Positions 35,823 to 41,940 of a stretch of 42,152 nt of DNA are shown here, piece by piece. Both the position numbers and the translations under genes were made by a program. The stretch comes from Clostridia bacterium. Lineage in GTDB: Bacteria; Bacillota; DSM-521; Neomoorellales; JACIYF01. Below the pieces are notes generated by a model. It did not search any database, had not been told where the DNA came from, and worked only from the letters and a program-made list of their open reading frames with translations. The DNA lies in the NCBI GenBank assembly GCA_014360065.1, contig JACIYF010000007.1:1-42152 (forward strand). The letters run 5' to 3'. How positions within the stretch are numbered: the stretch's first letter is position 1; the number at the start of each line of letters is the position of its first letter.

Positions 35823-35849
35823 AGGCCCGGTTTTGCCGGACCTTTTTCT
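35823..35849 (+). terminator. Rho-independent terminator after sigE
   Basis: AGGCCCGG (35823-35830), loop TTTTG and CCGGACCT (35836-35843) form an 8-position stem with one C-A mismatch, then TTTTCTT. It overlaps the region directly after the sigE stop and would limit read-through into sigG. Confidence 0.75.
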
Positions 35850-35974
35850 TGACTTAAATCTCCTGCCGTTGCCTCTTCCTTCACTTCCCTCTTCAAAGAT
35901 CTTTTTCCTGCGTTCCTAAGAGGCTGAGTATGTTCTTGCCATGTTCGCTATGCTTGGACCTGAAGGCAATTCTG

Positions 35975-36043
35975 CTCCTTTCCTTTGCAGTATAAAAGTA
36001 TATGCCGTTGGCAATAATGAAAAATGCCTTGCAAGGAAAGGAG
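35975..36043 (+). promoter_or_regulatory. Inverted repeat covering the sigG ribosome binding site
   Basis: CTCCTTTCCTTTGCA (35975-35989) pairs with TGCAAGGAAAGGAG (36030-36043) over 14 bp with one bulged T. The 3' arm contains nearly all of the sigG Shine-Dalgarno AAAGGAGG (36037-36044). The 5' arm ends one base before the -35 element of the sigma-F promoter, so it would be present only in RNA that reads through from sigE. I recall that hairpin control of sigG translation has been discussed for B. subtilis; this was not checked. Confidence 0.7.
35990..36019 (+). promoter_or_regulatory. Sigma-F-type promoter of sigG
   Basis: GTATA (35990-35994) fits the sigma-F -35 consensus GYWTA, and GGCAATAATG (36010-36019) matches the -10 consensus GGNRANANTR at every specified position. 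The spacing is 15 bp, one less than the usual 16. Transcription would start near 36026, upstream of the ribosome binding site at 36037. Forespore sigma-F control of sigG is established in B. subtilis. Confidence 0.75.
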
Positions 36044-36050
36044 GTTGCAT

Positions 36051-36821
36051 GTGGTCAACAAGGTAGAAATTTGCGGTGTGAATACCTCCAAGCTACCGGT
36101 ATTGACCAACGACGAGATGCGCCACCTATTTAAAGCCATGAATAATGGCGATCAGAGTGCCCGTGATAAGCTCATTAACGGCAACCTCCGGCTGGTGCTG
36201 AGCGTGATCCAGCGGTTTGCCAACCGCGGGGAGTACGTTGACGATTTGTTTCAAGTGGGGTGTATTGGTCTTATCAAGGCTATTGACAACTTTGACTTAG
36301 GTCAGAATGTAAAGTTTTCAACTTATGCTGTTCCTATGATTATAGGTGAAATCAGGCGGTATCTACGGGATAATAACCCGATTCGGGTTAGCCGATCATT
36401 AAGAGACATTGCTTACAAGGCTTTACAGGTTCGCGATGCCCTAATCAATAAGCATTCTCGTGAACCTTCAATAACAGAAATAGCTAACGAACTAAATCTT
36501 CCGCGCGAGGAAGTCGTTTTTGCTTTAGACGCAATCCAAGAGCCAGTTTCATTGTTCGAGCCCATCTACCACGATGGAGGAGACCCGATTTACGTTATGG
36601 ACCAAGTTGGTGATGAAAAGAATCTCGACATCAATTGGCTGGAAAACATCGCGGTGCGGGAGGCATTAAAGAAGCTCAATTCTAGAGAGAGATTAATTCT
36701 AACCTTACGTTTCTTTGAGGGCAAGACTCAGATGGAAGTAGCTGAAGAGATTGGCATTTCCCAAGCTCAAGTATCCAGACTCGAGAAAGCAGCGCTGATG
36801 CATATGCAAAAGCACATGTAG
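36051..36821 (+). CDS. sigG: RNA polymerase sporulation sigma factor G
   Basis: Sigma-G drives late forespore genes. The N terminus VNKVEICGVNTSKLPVL is the hallmark of the family; region 2 has GNLRLVLSVIQRFANRGEYV and DDLFQVGCIGLIKAIDNFDL, then FSTYAVPMIIGEIRRYLRDN and PIRVSRSLRDIAYKALQVRD, with the region 4 helix-turn-helix VAEEIGISQAQVSRLEKAA at the end. The frame extends to ATG 36024, but AAAGGAGG at 36037-36044 and the predicted transcript start near 36026 select GTG 36051, giving 256 residues. It follows sigE as in B. subtilis, separated by a terminator, a sigma-F promoter and a hairpin over its ribosome binding site. Confidence 0.96.
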   Translation: MVNKVEICGVNTSKLPVLTNDEMRHLFKAMNNGDQSARDKLINGNLRLVLSVIQRFANRGEYVDDLFQVGCIGLIKAIDNFDLGQNVKFSTYAVPMIIGEIRRYLRDNNPIRVSRSLRDIAYKALQVRDALINKHSREPSITEIANELNLPREEVVFALDAIQEPVSLFEPIYHDGGDPIYVMDQVGDEKNLDINWLENIAVREALKKLNSRERLILTLRFFEGKTQMEVAEEIGISQAQVSRLEKAALMHMQKHM

Positions 36822-36856
36822 ATGTGCTGGTAGTCAGGGAGGCACGGTTACAGGTT

Positions 36857-37555
36857 ATGCGGAAATGGAAGGTAGCACTACTCTCAGTTCTCCTCCTAGG
36901 CTTGAGCGGCCTAGTCATGTATAGTGCGTTTGGCTGGTCTGAGGGTGGCGATCAACCGCTTCAATGCCGGAACATTATACGTTTTCATGTAGTGGCCAAT
37001 AGCGACTGCCCCGACGATCAGAAACTCAAGCTCTTAGTGCGAGATGAAGTTCTCAAAGTGGTAGCGCCAGAGTTAAACCAAGCGCGTTCGGCCGAAGAGG
37101 CCTGGTGTAAATTGGCTGACAACCGAGAGCTTATGAGGGTCAGCGCCGAAAAGGTTATCCGGGCGCACGGTTATAACTATCCGGTTCAGGTTGATATGGG
37201 GCGTTGGCAGTTCCCGACGCGTTGCTACGGTAAGTTAGTGTTACCGGCCGGAAGCTATGAAGCTGTTCGGGTTACTATAGGTAATGGGGAAGGGCAAAAC
37301 TGGTGGTGCGTTATTTTTCCGCCGTTATGCTTAGTTGATATTGCCGGCGGAGTCAGCGAGCAATCGAGCGCAGCTCGCGCGGCTAATGAATCAATAAACG
37401 CGACCACACAACCAACCTATGCCGCCGGGGGGAAGGGTAGTCCAGCCTTCACTATTCGGTTTAAGCTATGGGATTGGCTGCAGGCTTCAGCCCAGCACTT
37501 AGAACAGGTGCTAGGGTGGCAATCATCACCTGATGAGGAGGGATACCAGGAGTAA
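36857..37555 (+). CDS. spoIIR: Stage II sporulation protein R
   Basis: SpoIIR is made in the forespore under sigma-F, secreted into the intermembrane space and signals SpoIIGA to process sigma-E. A signal-anchor helix (WKVALLSVLLLGLSGLVMY, about residues 3-22) is followed by the family motif IIRFHVVANSDCPDDQKLKL, then QVDMGRWQFPTRCYG and the signature GEGQNWWCVIFPPLCLVD. The frame opens at GTG 36824; I prefer ATG 36857 since it puts the signal sequence at the N terminus, although the site AGGGAGG (36836-36842) is 14 nt away. In B. subtilis spoIIR lies elsewhere, so its place just after sigG makes sense as one forespore transcript. About 232 residues. Confidence 0.9.
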   Translation: MRKWKVALLSVLLLGLSGLVMYSAFGWSEGGDQPLQCRNIIRFHVVANSDCPDDQKLKLLVRDEVLKVVAPELNQARSAEEAWCKLADNRELMRVSAEKVIRAHGYNYPVQVDMGRWQFPTRCYGKLVLPAGSYEAVRVTIGNGEGQNWWCVIFPPLCLVDIAGGVSEQSSAARAANESINATTQPTYAAGGKGSPAFTIRFKLWDWLQASAQHLEQVLGWQSSPDEEGYQE

Positions 37556-37580
37556 TAAGTGGATCAAGCCCTCATATAAT
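37553..37580 (+). promoter_or_regulatory. Candidate sigma-E-type promoter of ylmC
   Basis: CATATAAT (37573-37580) differs at one position from the sigma-E -10 CATACAAT, and TAATAAG (37553-37559) partly fits the -35 with 13 bp between. It overlaps the end of spoIIR. The start would fall near 37587, inside the loop of the inverted repeat. CATATAAT also holds TATAAT, so a sigma-A promoter is possible, though no good -35 for it is seen. Confidence 0.4.
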
Positions 37581-37616
37581 TGGTAATAAAGAAAAGCAGG
37601 GGGTGAGGGCTTGATC
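37562..37616 (+). promoter_or_regulatory. 13-bp perfect inverted repeat over the ylmC start codon
   Basis: GATCAAGCCCTCA (37562-37574) and TGAGGGCTTGATC (37604-37616) are exact reverse complements, 29 nt apart. The 3' arm includes the TTG start at 37611 and begins directly after the AGGGGG ribosome binding site. RNA reading through from spoIIR would form the stem; RNA from the candidate promoter in the loop would not. Confidence 0.65.
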
Positions 37617-37883
37617 AGAGTCTCTGATTTGCGGATGCTAGATGTGGTCAACGTGGTTGATGGGCGACGCCTAGGGCCGATAAAGGATGTGGACCTGGAT
37701 GTTGAAGCAGGCAAAATCAAATCCCTCATCCTTCCGACTCCCAGCCGTTTTTGGAGTCTTTGGGGTAAAAACGATGACCTGGAGGTTCCGTGGGACAAGG
37801 TTAAGGTGGTGGGTGTGGATGTAATATTAGTAGAGGTACCTACAGTGACCGAGCCTAAGCATGAGCGTATTCTGGCTAAGTGA
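37611..37883 (+). CDS. ylmC: YlmC/YmxH family PRC-barrel sporulation protein
   Basis: This 90-residue single-domain PRC-barrel protein has IRVSDLRMLDVVNVVDGRRL, GPIKDVDLDVEAGKIKSLIL, LPTPSRFWSLWGKNDDLEVPW and DVILVE, the usual features of the YlmC/YmxH family found in spore formers. Its molecular task is unknown; PRC barrels often mediate protein or membrane association. The start is TTG 37611, 5 nt after AGGGGGTG, inside an inverted repeat. It follows spoIIR by 55 nt. The symbol ylmC or ymxH is by family only, as the two B. subtilis paralogues cannot be told apart here. Confidence 0.88.
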   Translation: MIRVSDLRMLDVVNVVDGRRLGPIKDVDLDVEAGKIKSLILPTPSRFWSLWGKNDDLEVPWDKVKVVGVDVILVEVPTVTEPKHERILAK

Positions 37884-38021
37884 ACAACCCTTCTTATCTC
37901 CTCTTTTCTTTTGGTCACCTGCCTTTGGCCGTTCGGGCTCCGAATAGGCAACTTGAGACTGAGCCATGCCGTTGTTCCCCTTGCTCCAACGGTATGATTG
38001 CTTTAATATAGAGGGCAAGAA

Positions 38022-38043
38022 CCTCCTTGTGGGGTGAAGGAGG
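38022..38043 (+). promoter_or_regulatory. Hairpin pairing an anti-Shine-Dalgarno with the pgeF ribosome binding site
   Basis: CCTCCTT (38022-38028), loop GTGGGGTG and AAGGAGG (38037-38043) form a perfect 7-bp stem that closes the full Shine-Dalgarno of pgeF (ATG 38053). The loop is short, so the hairpin would be in any pgeF transcript starting upstream, unlike the sigG and ylmC cases. Role in translation control is inferred. Confidence 0.5.
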
Positions 38044-38052
38044 ATTTTCGCC

Positions 38053-38907
38053 ATGTTGCGCCATCTACTTGCGGATGCGTGGTCATGGCAAAGCTCCGGA
38101 GGAGTAGACTTTCTGGCCTTGCCGCTGGCTGTGGGCTCAAGCTCAGCTTATGCTTATTTTTCCTCCCGTATAGGTGGGGTAAGTGAGCCTCCTTATGATC
38201 AGCTCAATTTGTCATGGTCGGTAGGCGATGACGCTGAGAATGTGGAAATGAACCGGCGGCGCTTCGCTGGTGCGCTGGGCCTAGCTGTGGATGCGATCAT
38301 TTGGTTACGGCAGGTGCATAGTGACCAGGCGGTTATCATTGATTCTCTTCCCTTCCGATATTCTTACACCTATACCGGCGGTGAAGTTCTGGTCGGTGAC
38401 GCGTTAATCACCGATCAGGAGGGAACCGGGCTGTGTACTAGCCATGCCGATTGTGTGCCTGTGTATGTAGTTGACCCTGTGCGGCATGTTGGCGCCATGA
38501 TTCACGCCGGGTGGAGGGGAACAGTGGCTGGTATCGTTGAAAAGACCTTAGCAGCAATGGCAGCTCGTTGGGGATCGGAGCCTAAGGATTGCATTGCTGC
38601 CATTGGGCCTAGTATAGGTCCGTGCTGCTACCAGGTTGGAGCGGAAGTTGTAAGTGCTTTAGCCAAAAATGTACCTTCACCGGTTAAGGCGTTTGATAAG
38701 GCGGCAGCAAAGAATCAAAGCTCGGACAGATATTCCTTGGATCTAAAGCTGATTATTGCCGGGATACTGCAATTCTATGGACTTGAGCCCGACCGGATCA
38801 TCCAGAGTAGGTTATGCACGTCTTGTTTGCCTGAGTGGTTTTATTCTCATCGACGGGATAAGGGAAAAACAGGGAGAATGGCGGCAGTTTTAGTTTTGGG
38901 CACTTAA
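38053..38907 (+). CDS. pgeF: Peptidoglycan editing factor PgeF (YfiH/YlmD, polyphenol oxidase family)
   Basis: PgeF-type proteins remove L-Ser wrongly built in at position 1 of the stem peptide; the family is also annotated as a laccase or purine-nucleoside enzyme. The 284-residue protein has AYFSSRIGGVSEPPYDQLNL at the start, WLRQVHSDQAVII, the metal-binding set TSHADCVPV and MIHAGWRGTVAGIVEKTL, AAIGPSIGPCCYQVG, and TSCLPEWFYSHRRDKGKTGR at the end. The invariant His-Cys-His ligands are therefore present. ATG 38053 has AAGGAGG 9 nt upstream. It lies in the ylm gene neighbourhood near ftsZ as in many Firmicutes. Confidence 0.92.
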   Translation: MLRHLLADAWSWQSSGGVDFLALPLAVGSSSAYAYFSSRIGGVSEPPYDQLNLSWSVGDDAENVEMNRRRFAGALGLAVDAIIWLRQVHSDQAVIIDSLPFRYSYTYTGGEVLVGDALITDQEGTGLCTSHADCVPVYVVDPVRHVGAMIHAGWRGTVAGIVEKTLAAMAARWGSEPKDCIAAIGPSIGPCCYQVGAEVVSALAKNVPSPVKAFDKAAAKNQSSDRYSLDLKLIIAGILQFYGLEPDRIIQSRLCTSCLPEWFYSHRRDKGKTGRMAAVLVLGT

Positions 38908-38933
38908 AGTTATTGATTGCGGAGGGGTCCACA

Positions 38934-39872
38934 GTGAAAAGCATGAGGTGGGTAATGCGGGCGCTCACCACAGTAGTGGTCATTGTTGCTGCCGTCTGGA
39001 TTGTCACCTCAATAGTCTCCAGCTTTAAAGATTTGCTCATCAGAACCGAGGTTGTACGTCCCGCGTGGGCCGAAAAAAAGGTGCCTGCAACTGCTTGGGT
39101 TGTGCGTAAGGAAAAGACCATCGTTGCGCCGATAAGCGGGGTGGTAAAACCACTGATCAATGATGGTGAACGAGTTAGGGTTGGCGACAAAATAGCTGTG
39201 GTTGAAGGTGGGTTAGATAGCCGTGGCAACCCGCTGCATCTCAACATTATGGTCGACTCAAGTGGTTACATATGCTTCCACCCTGATGGCCTGGAAAAGA
39301 TCCTGACTCCAGGCAATTTAGATAAGATAGTTCCTGATCAGTTGCTTAATCGGACTCTAGAAGTCAAGCCTGTGGCCAAGGTTAACTCAGGTCAACCCTT
39401 TGCCAAGATAATTGACAATCTGTCTCCTTTATTTCTCTACATTCCCCGCGATGAGGAGGGCCAGCCTACAGTGGCTCCAGCCCAACAACTTTGGTACCGG
39501 GTTAGTGGACAGGATCGCCTGGAAGAGGCAGAGGTGGTAACGGTTACTCCCAAGGCAGTAGTCCTCAAGCTATCTCGCTGGAATAGCCAACTTCAGGAGA
39601 CAAGAAAAGCTGAGGTCGAGCTGGTGTATAGCCGGATATATGGGATCCTTGTGCCACAGTCGGCCATAGTCGAAAAAGACATGGCCAAAGGTATATATGT
39701 TGTCCACGAAGGCAAGGTTAAATGGAAGAGCATTAAGGTGATTGCCGATTGGGGCGAAGAGCTGATTATCGATGGCTTGGAGCCCGGTACCAGGATCATT
39801 CTCAATCCGAGCCTGGTTCGAGAAGGCCGTCGAATTTCGACCAACAGCGAAAGCAGGATTTTTTGGGCCTAG
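38934..39872 (+). CDS. HlyD-like membrane-anchored protein
   Basis: A 312-residue protein with one N-terminal membrane helix (ALTTVVVIVAAVWIVTSIVS, about residues 8-28) and an extracytoplasmic body. It contains a lipoyl/barrel-sandwich motif (KTIVAPISGVVKPLINDGER with VRVGDKIAVVEG) and a C-terminal beta-barrel segment (GILVPQSAIVEKDMAKGIYV, WGEELIIDGLEPGTRI), the usual signs of HlyD/RND adaptor subunits. No transporter gene is adjacent, so a transport role is doubtful; it may act at the division site. GGAGGGG at 38921-38927 selects GTG 38934 over the upstream TTG 38913. I recall similar genes between pgeF and yggS in other Clostridia. Confidence 0.8.
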   Translation: MKSMRWVMRALTTVVVIVAAVWIVTSIVSSFKDLLIRTEVVRPAWAEKKVPATAWVVRKEKTIVAPISGVVKPLINDGERVRVGDKIAVVEGGLDSRGNPLHLNIMVDSSGYICFHPDGLEKILTPGNLDKIVPDQLLNRTLEVKPVAKVNSGQPFAKIIDNLSPLFLYIPRDEEGQPTVAPAQQLWYRVSGQDRLEEAEVVTVTPKAVVLKLSRWNSQLQETRKAEVELVYSRIYGILVPQSAIVEKDMAKGIYVVHEGKVKWKSIKVIADWGEELIIDGLEPGTRIILNPSLVREGRRISTNSESRIFWA

Positions 39873-39962
39873 AGAGAACGTTCTTACCAGGATAGCACCT
39901 GGTGTCTAACCCAACTGGAGGGCCAATGTTGCGACCGTGATTTAATCGAGGAGAGCTTCAGG

Positions 39963-40658
39963 ATGGCTGTTGATGTAAAGGCGAATCTAGACCTAGTCAA
40001 GGAACGAATTGCCCAGGCGGCGGCGAAGTCAGGGAGAGATCCACAAGAAGTACGGATTGTAGCTGTGACTAAGAATGTTCCCCTCGATGTGGTGAGGCAG
40101 GCTATAGAGGCAGGGGTTCGGATAGTTGGAGAGAATCGAGTCCAAGAAGCAATGACTAAGTTTCCTTACTTAGATTCGTGCGTTGAGCGGCATTTCATAG
40201 GACACTTGCAGCGGAACAAAGTTAGGGCAGTTGTCCAAGCGGTAAACTTGATCCATTCCTTGGATAGCCTCAGGCTGGCCGAAGAAATCAATAAATGGGG
40301 AGAGCGTTTGGGAAGGCCCGTTGAAGTCTTGATTCAGGTCAATGTTTCCGGCGAGGCATCTAAATATGGAGTAAGCCCTGATGCACTCGAGGCCTTTACC
40401 GAAAAAGTGGCCCAGCTCGCTTATATTAGAGTCAGGGGTCTTATGACTATTGCCCCGGAATTTAAGAATGCCGAAGATGCGCGCCCGGTCTTTCGAAAGC
40501 TCTCGCAACTGGCCTTGGAAATTGGTAAGCGAAATTTGCCAGGTGTGGAGGTGCAATTCTTGTCTATGGGTATGACCAATGATTACTGGGTGGCAGTGGA
40601 AGAAGGAGCTAATTTGGTACGAATAGGACGAGCTCTATTTGGAGAACGCGGGAGGTGA
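39963..40658 (+). CDS. yggS: Pyridoxal phosphate homeostasis protein (YggS/YlmE, PROSC family)
   Basis: This PLP-binding barrel protein controls vitamin B6 and amino acid balance and has no known catalysis. It has the PLP lysine in VAVTKNVP near residue 38, IVGENRVQEAMTKF, RHFIGHLQRNKVRAVV, LIHSLDSLRLAEEIN, IQVNVSGEASKYGV and the phosphate-binding MGMTNDYWVAVEEGANLVRI with GRALFGER at the C terminus. The length of 231 residues is typical. ATG 39963 follows GAGGAGAG. sepF begins at its stop, the same order as ylmE-ylmF in B. subtilis. Confidence 0.94.
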   Translation: MAVDVKANLDLVKERIAQAAAKSGRDPQEVRIVAVTKNVPLDVVRQAIEAGVRIVGENRVQEAMTKFPYLDSCVERHFIGHLQRNKVRAVVQAVNLIHSLDSLRLAEEINKWGERLGRPVEVLIQVNVSGEASKYGVSPDALEAFTEKVAQLAYIRVRGLMTIAPEFKNAEDARPVFRKLSQLALEIGKRNLPGVEVQFLSMGMTNDYWVAVEEGANLVRIGRALFGERGR

Positions 40659-40660
40659 TG

Positions 40661-41092
40661 GTGTTGGGTAGGGGGTTTTGGGATAAGATATTGGGATTTT
40701 TGGGCATGGACCAAGAGGAGTTTTCAGCTGAGGAAGGGCAGGTGCAACCTCCCGGCCGACTTAATGTAGTTGATTTACCAACCGCTAGGCAGGTAAAAAT
40801 GGTGGTAGCCGCTCCAAATTCCTTTGAATATGCGCGTAACCTTGCTGACCACTTGAAGAATCGGCGTCCAGTGATACTCAATTTGGAAAAACTCGAGATG
40901 GAAGAAGCTAAAAGAATCTTGGACTTTATTAGCGGAGTCACTTATGCTATCAATGGGTACACCAGGAAGATTTCCAACCAGATCTTCCTCTTCGCTCCGA
41001 ATAATGTGGATATTTCTGGAGACGTTATACCGCATGCGTCTGAAGCTAAAAAGGAAATCCGGCGCTTGGAGCTATCTGACCGGGCGAAATAA
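40661..41092 (+). CDS. sepF: Cell division protein SepF
   Basis: SepF polymerises into rings that bundle FtsZ and anchor it to the membrane. The N terminus GFWDKILGFLGMDQE is the amphipathic membrane-targeting helix, followed by a variable linker (about residues 15-40). The DUF552 core has VVAAPNSFEYARNLADHLKN, RRPVILNLEKLEMEEAKRIL and DFISGVTYAINGYTRKISNQ with IFLFAPNNVDISGD. GTG 40655, ATG 40658, GTG 40661 and TTG 40664 are all in frame; GGAGG at 40651-40655 fits 40661 or 40664 best, though the choice is uncertain. It overlaps or abuts yggS, so coupling is likely. Confidence 0.93.
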   Translation: MLGRGFWDKILGFLGMDQEEFSAEEGQVQPPGRLNVVDLPTARQVKMVVAAPNSFEYARNLADHLKNRRPVILNLEKLEMEEAKRILDFISGVTYAINGYTRKISNQIFLFAPNNVDISGDVIPHASEAKKEIRRLELSDRAK

Positions 41093-41113
41093 GTAAGGTA
41101 GGTGCCAAAGTAA

Positions 41114-41920
41114 TTGTACACAATAGGAGTCATTGGTGGGGGCACTATGGGAGGGGCCTTAGTTGGTGGAATGATAAGGTCAGGTGTATTTGCCCCTAAC
41201 CAGATTCAAGTAAGCGACGTAGATCCAAAACGGATCCAGGAGCTGGTAGAGCTTTATGGCATAAATGGTACTACCAATAACTCAGAGCTGGTCAAATCTT
41301 GCAGCTGCGTAATCTTAGCGGTTAAGCCGGCTGTAGTAGATACTGTACTCCGCCCGCTCACCTCCTTTTTCTCTGGGGATCAACTTTTGATTTCCATTGC
41401 TGCTGGAATTACCATAAATCATTTAGAAAAGATTCTTCCTGGCATACCCATTATTCGGGCTATGCCCAATGCTCCTTGCATTATTGGCGCAGGGGTTACT
41501 GCTATTGCCCTGGGAAGCAAAACGGAGAACAAACATCACCAATTGGCTGAAAAAGTGTTGGGTTCTATGGGAAAAACCTGGACTGTAGAGGAGAAGCTTA
41601 TGGACGCGGTAACCGGGTTGAGCGGAAGCGGGCCTGCTTACGTCTATCTGATTATCGAGGCTTTGGCAGACGGCGGGGTATTAGCTGGTCTACCCCATTC
41701 ATTAGCCCTTGCCTTGGCCACGGAGACAGTTATTGGCGCTGCGAAAATGGTAGAGCAAACTCAACAACACCCCGGGATTTTGAAGAATCAGGTTACCTCC
41801 CCTGGGGGCACAACTATTGCCGGACTAAGCGAATTGGAAACCTCTGGGGTCAGGGGGGCATTAATGCGGGCGGTCGAGCGGGCAACTATGCGTTCCCAGG
41901 AACTGAGTCGCCCCGAATAA
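41114..41920 (+). CDS. proC: Pyrroline-5-carboxylate reductase
   Basis: ProC reduces pyrroline-5-carboxylate to proline with NAD(P)H. The 268-residue protein has IGVIGGGTMGGALVGGMIRS at the N terminus, VILAVKPAVVD near residue 77, LISIAAGITINHLEKIL, IRAMPNAPCIIGAGVTAI, and the C-terminal signature LSGSGPAYVYLIIEALADGG followed by QVTSPGGTTIAGLSELE. The start appears to be TTG 41114, with AAGGTAGGT about 11 nt upstream. Its position between sepF and yggT is seen in other bacteria, with no clear functional reason. Confidence 0.95.
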   Translation: MYTIGVIGGGTMGGALVGGMIRSGVFAPNQIQVSDVDPKRIQELVELYGINGTTNNSELVKSCSCVILAVKPAVVDTVLRPLTSFFSGDQLLISIAAGITINHLEKILPGIPIIRAMPNAPCIIGAGVTAIALGSKTENKHHQLAEKVLGSMGKTWTVEEKLMDAVTGLSGSGPAYVYLIIEALADGGVLAGLPHSLALALATETVIGAAKMVEQTQQHPGILKNQVTSPGGTTIAGLSELETSGVRGALMRAVERATMRSQELSRPE

Positions 41921-41940
41921 GAAAGCAAGGTGTTGAGGCA

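Noticed and set aside
36024-36050. ATG 36024 as start of sigG
   Set aside because: It lies upstream of the ribosome binding site and at the predicted transcript start; the family N terminus begins at 36051.
39886-39903. Terminator after the HlyD-like gene
   Set aside because: A 6-bp stem (ACCAGG/CCTGGT) exists but no T run follows.
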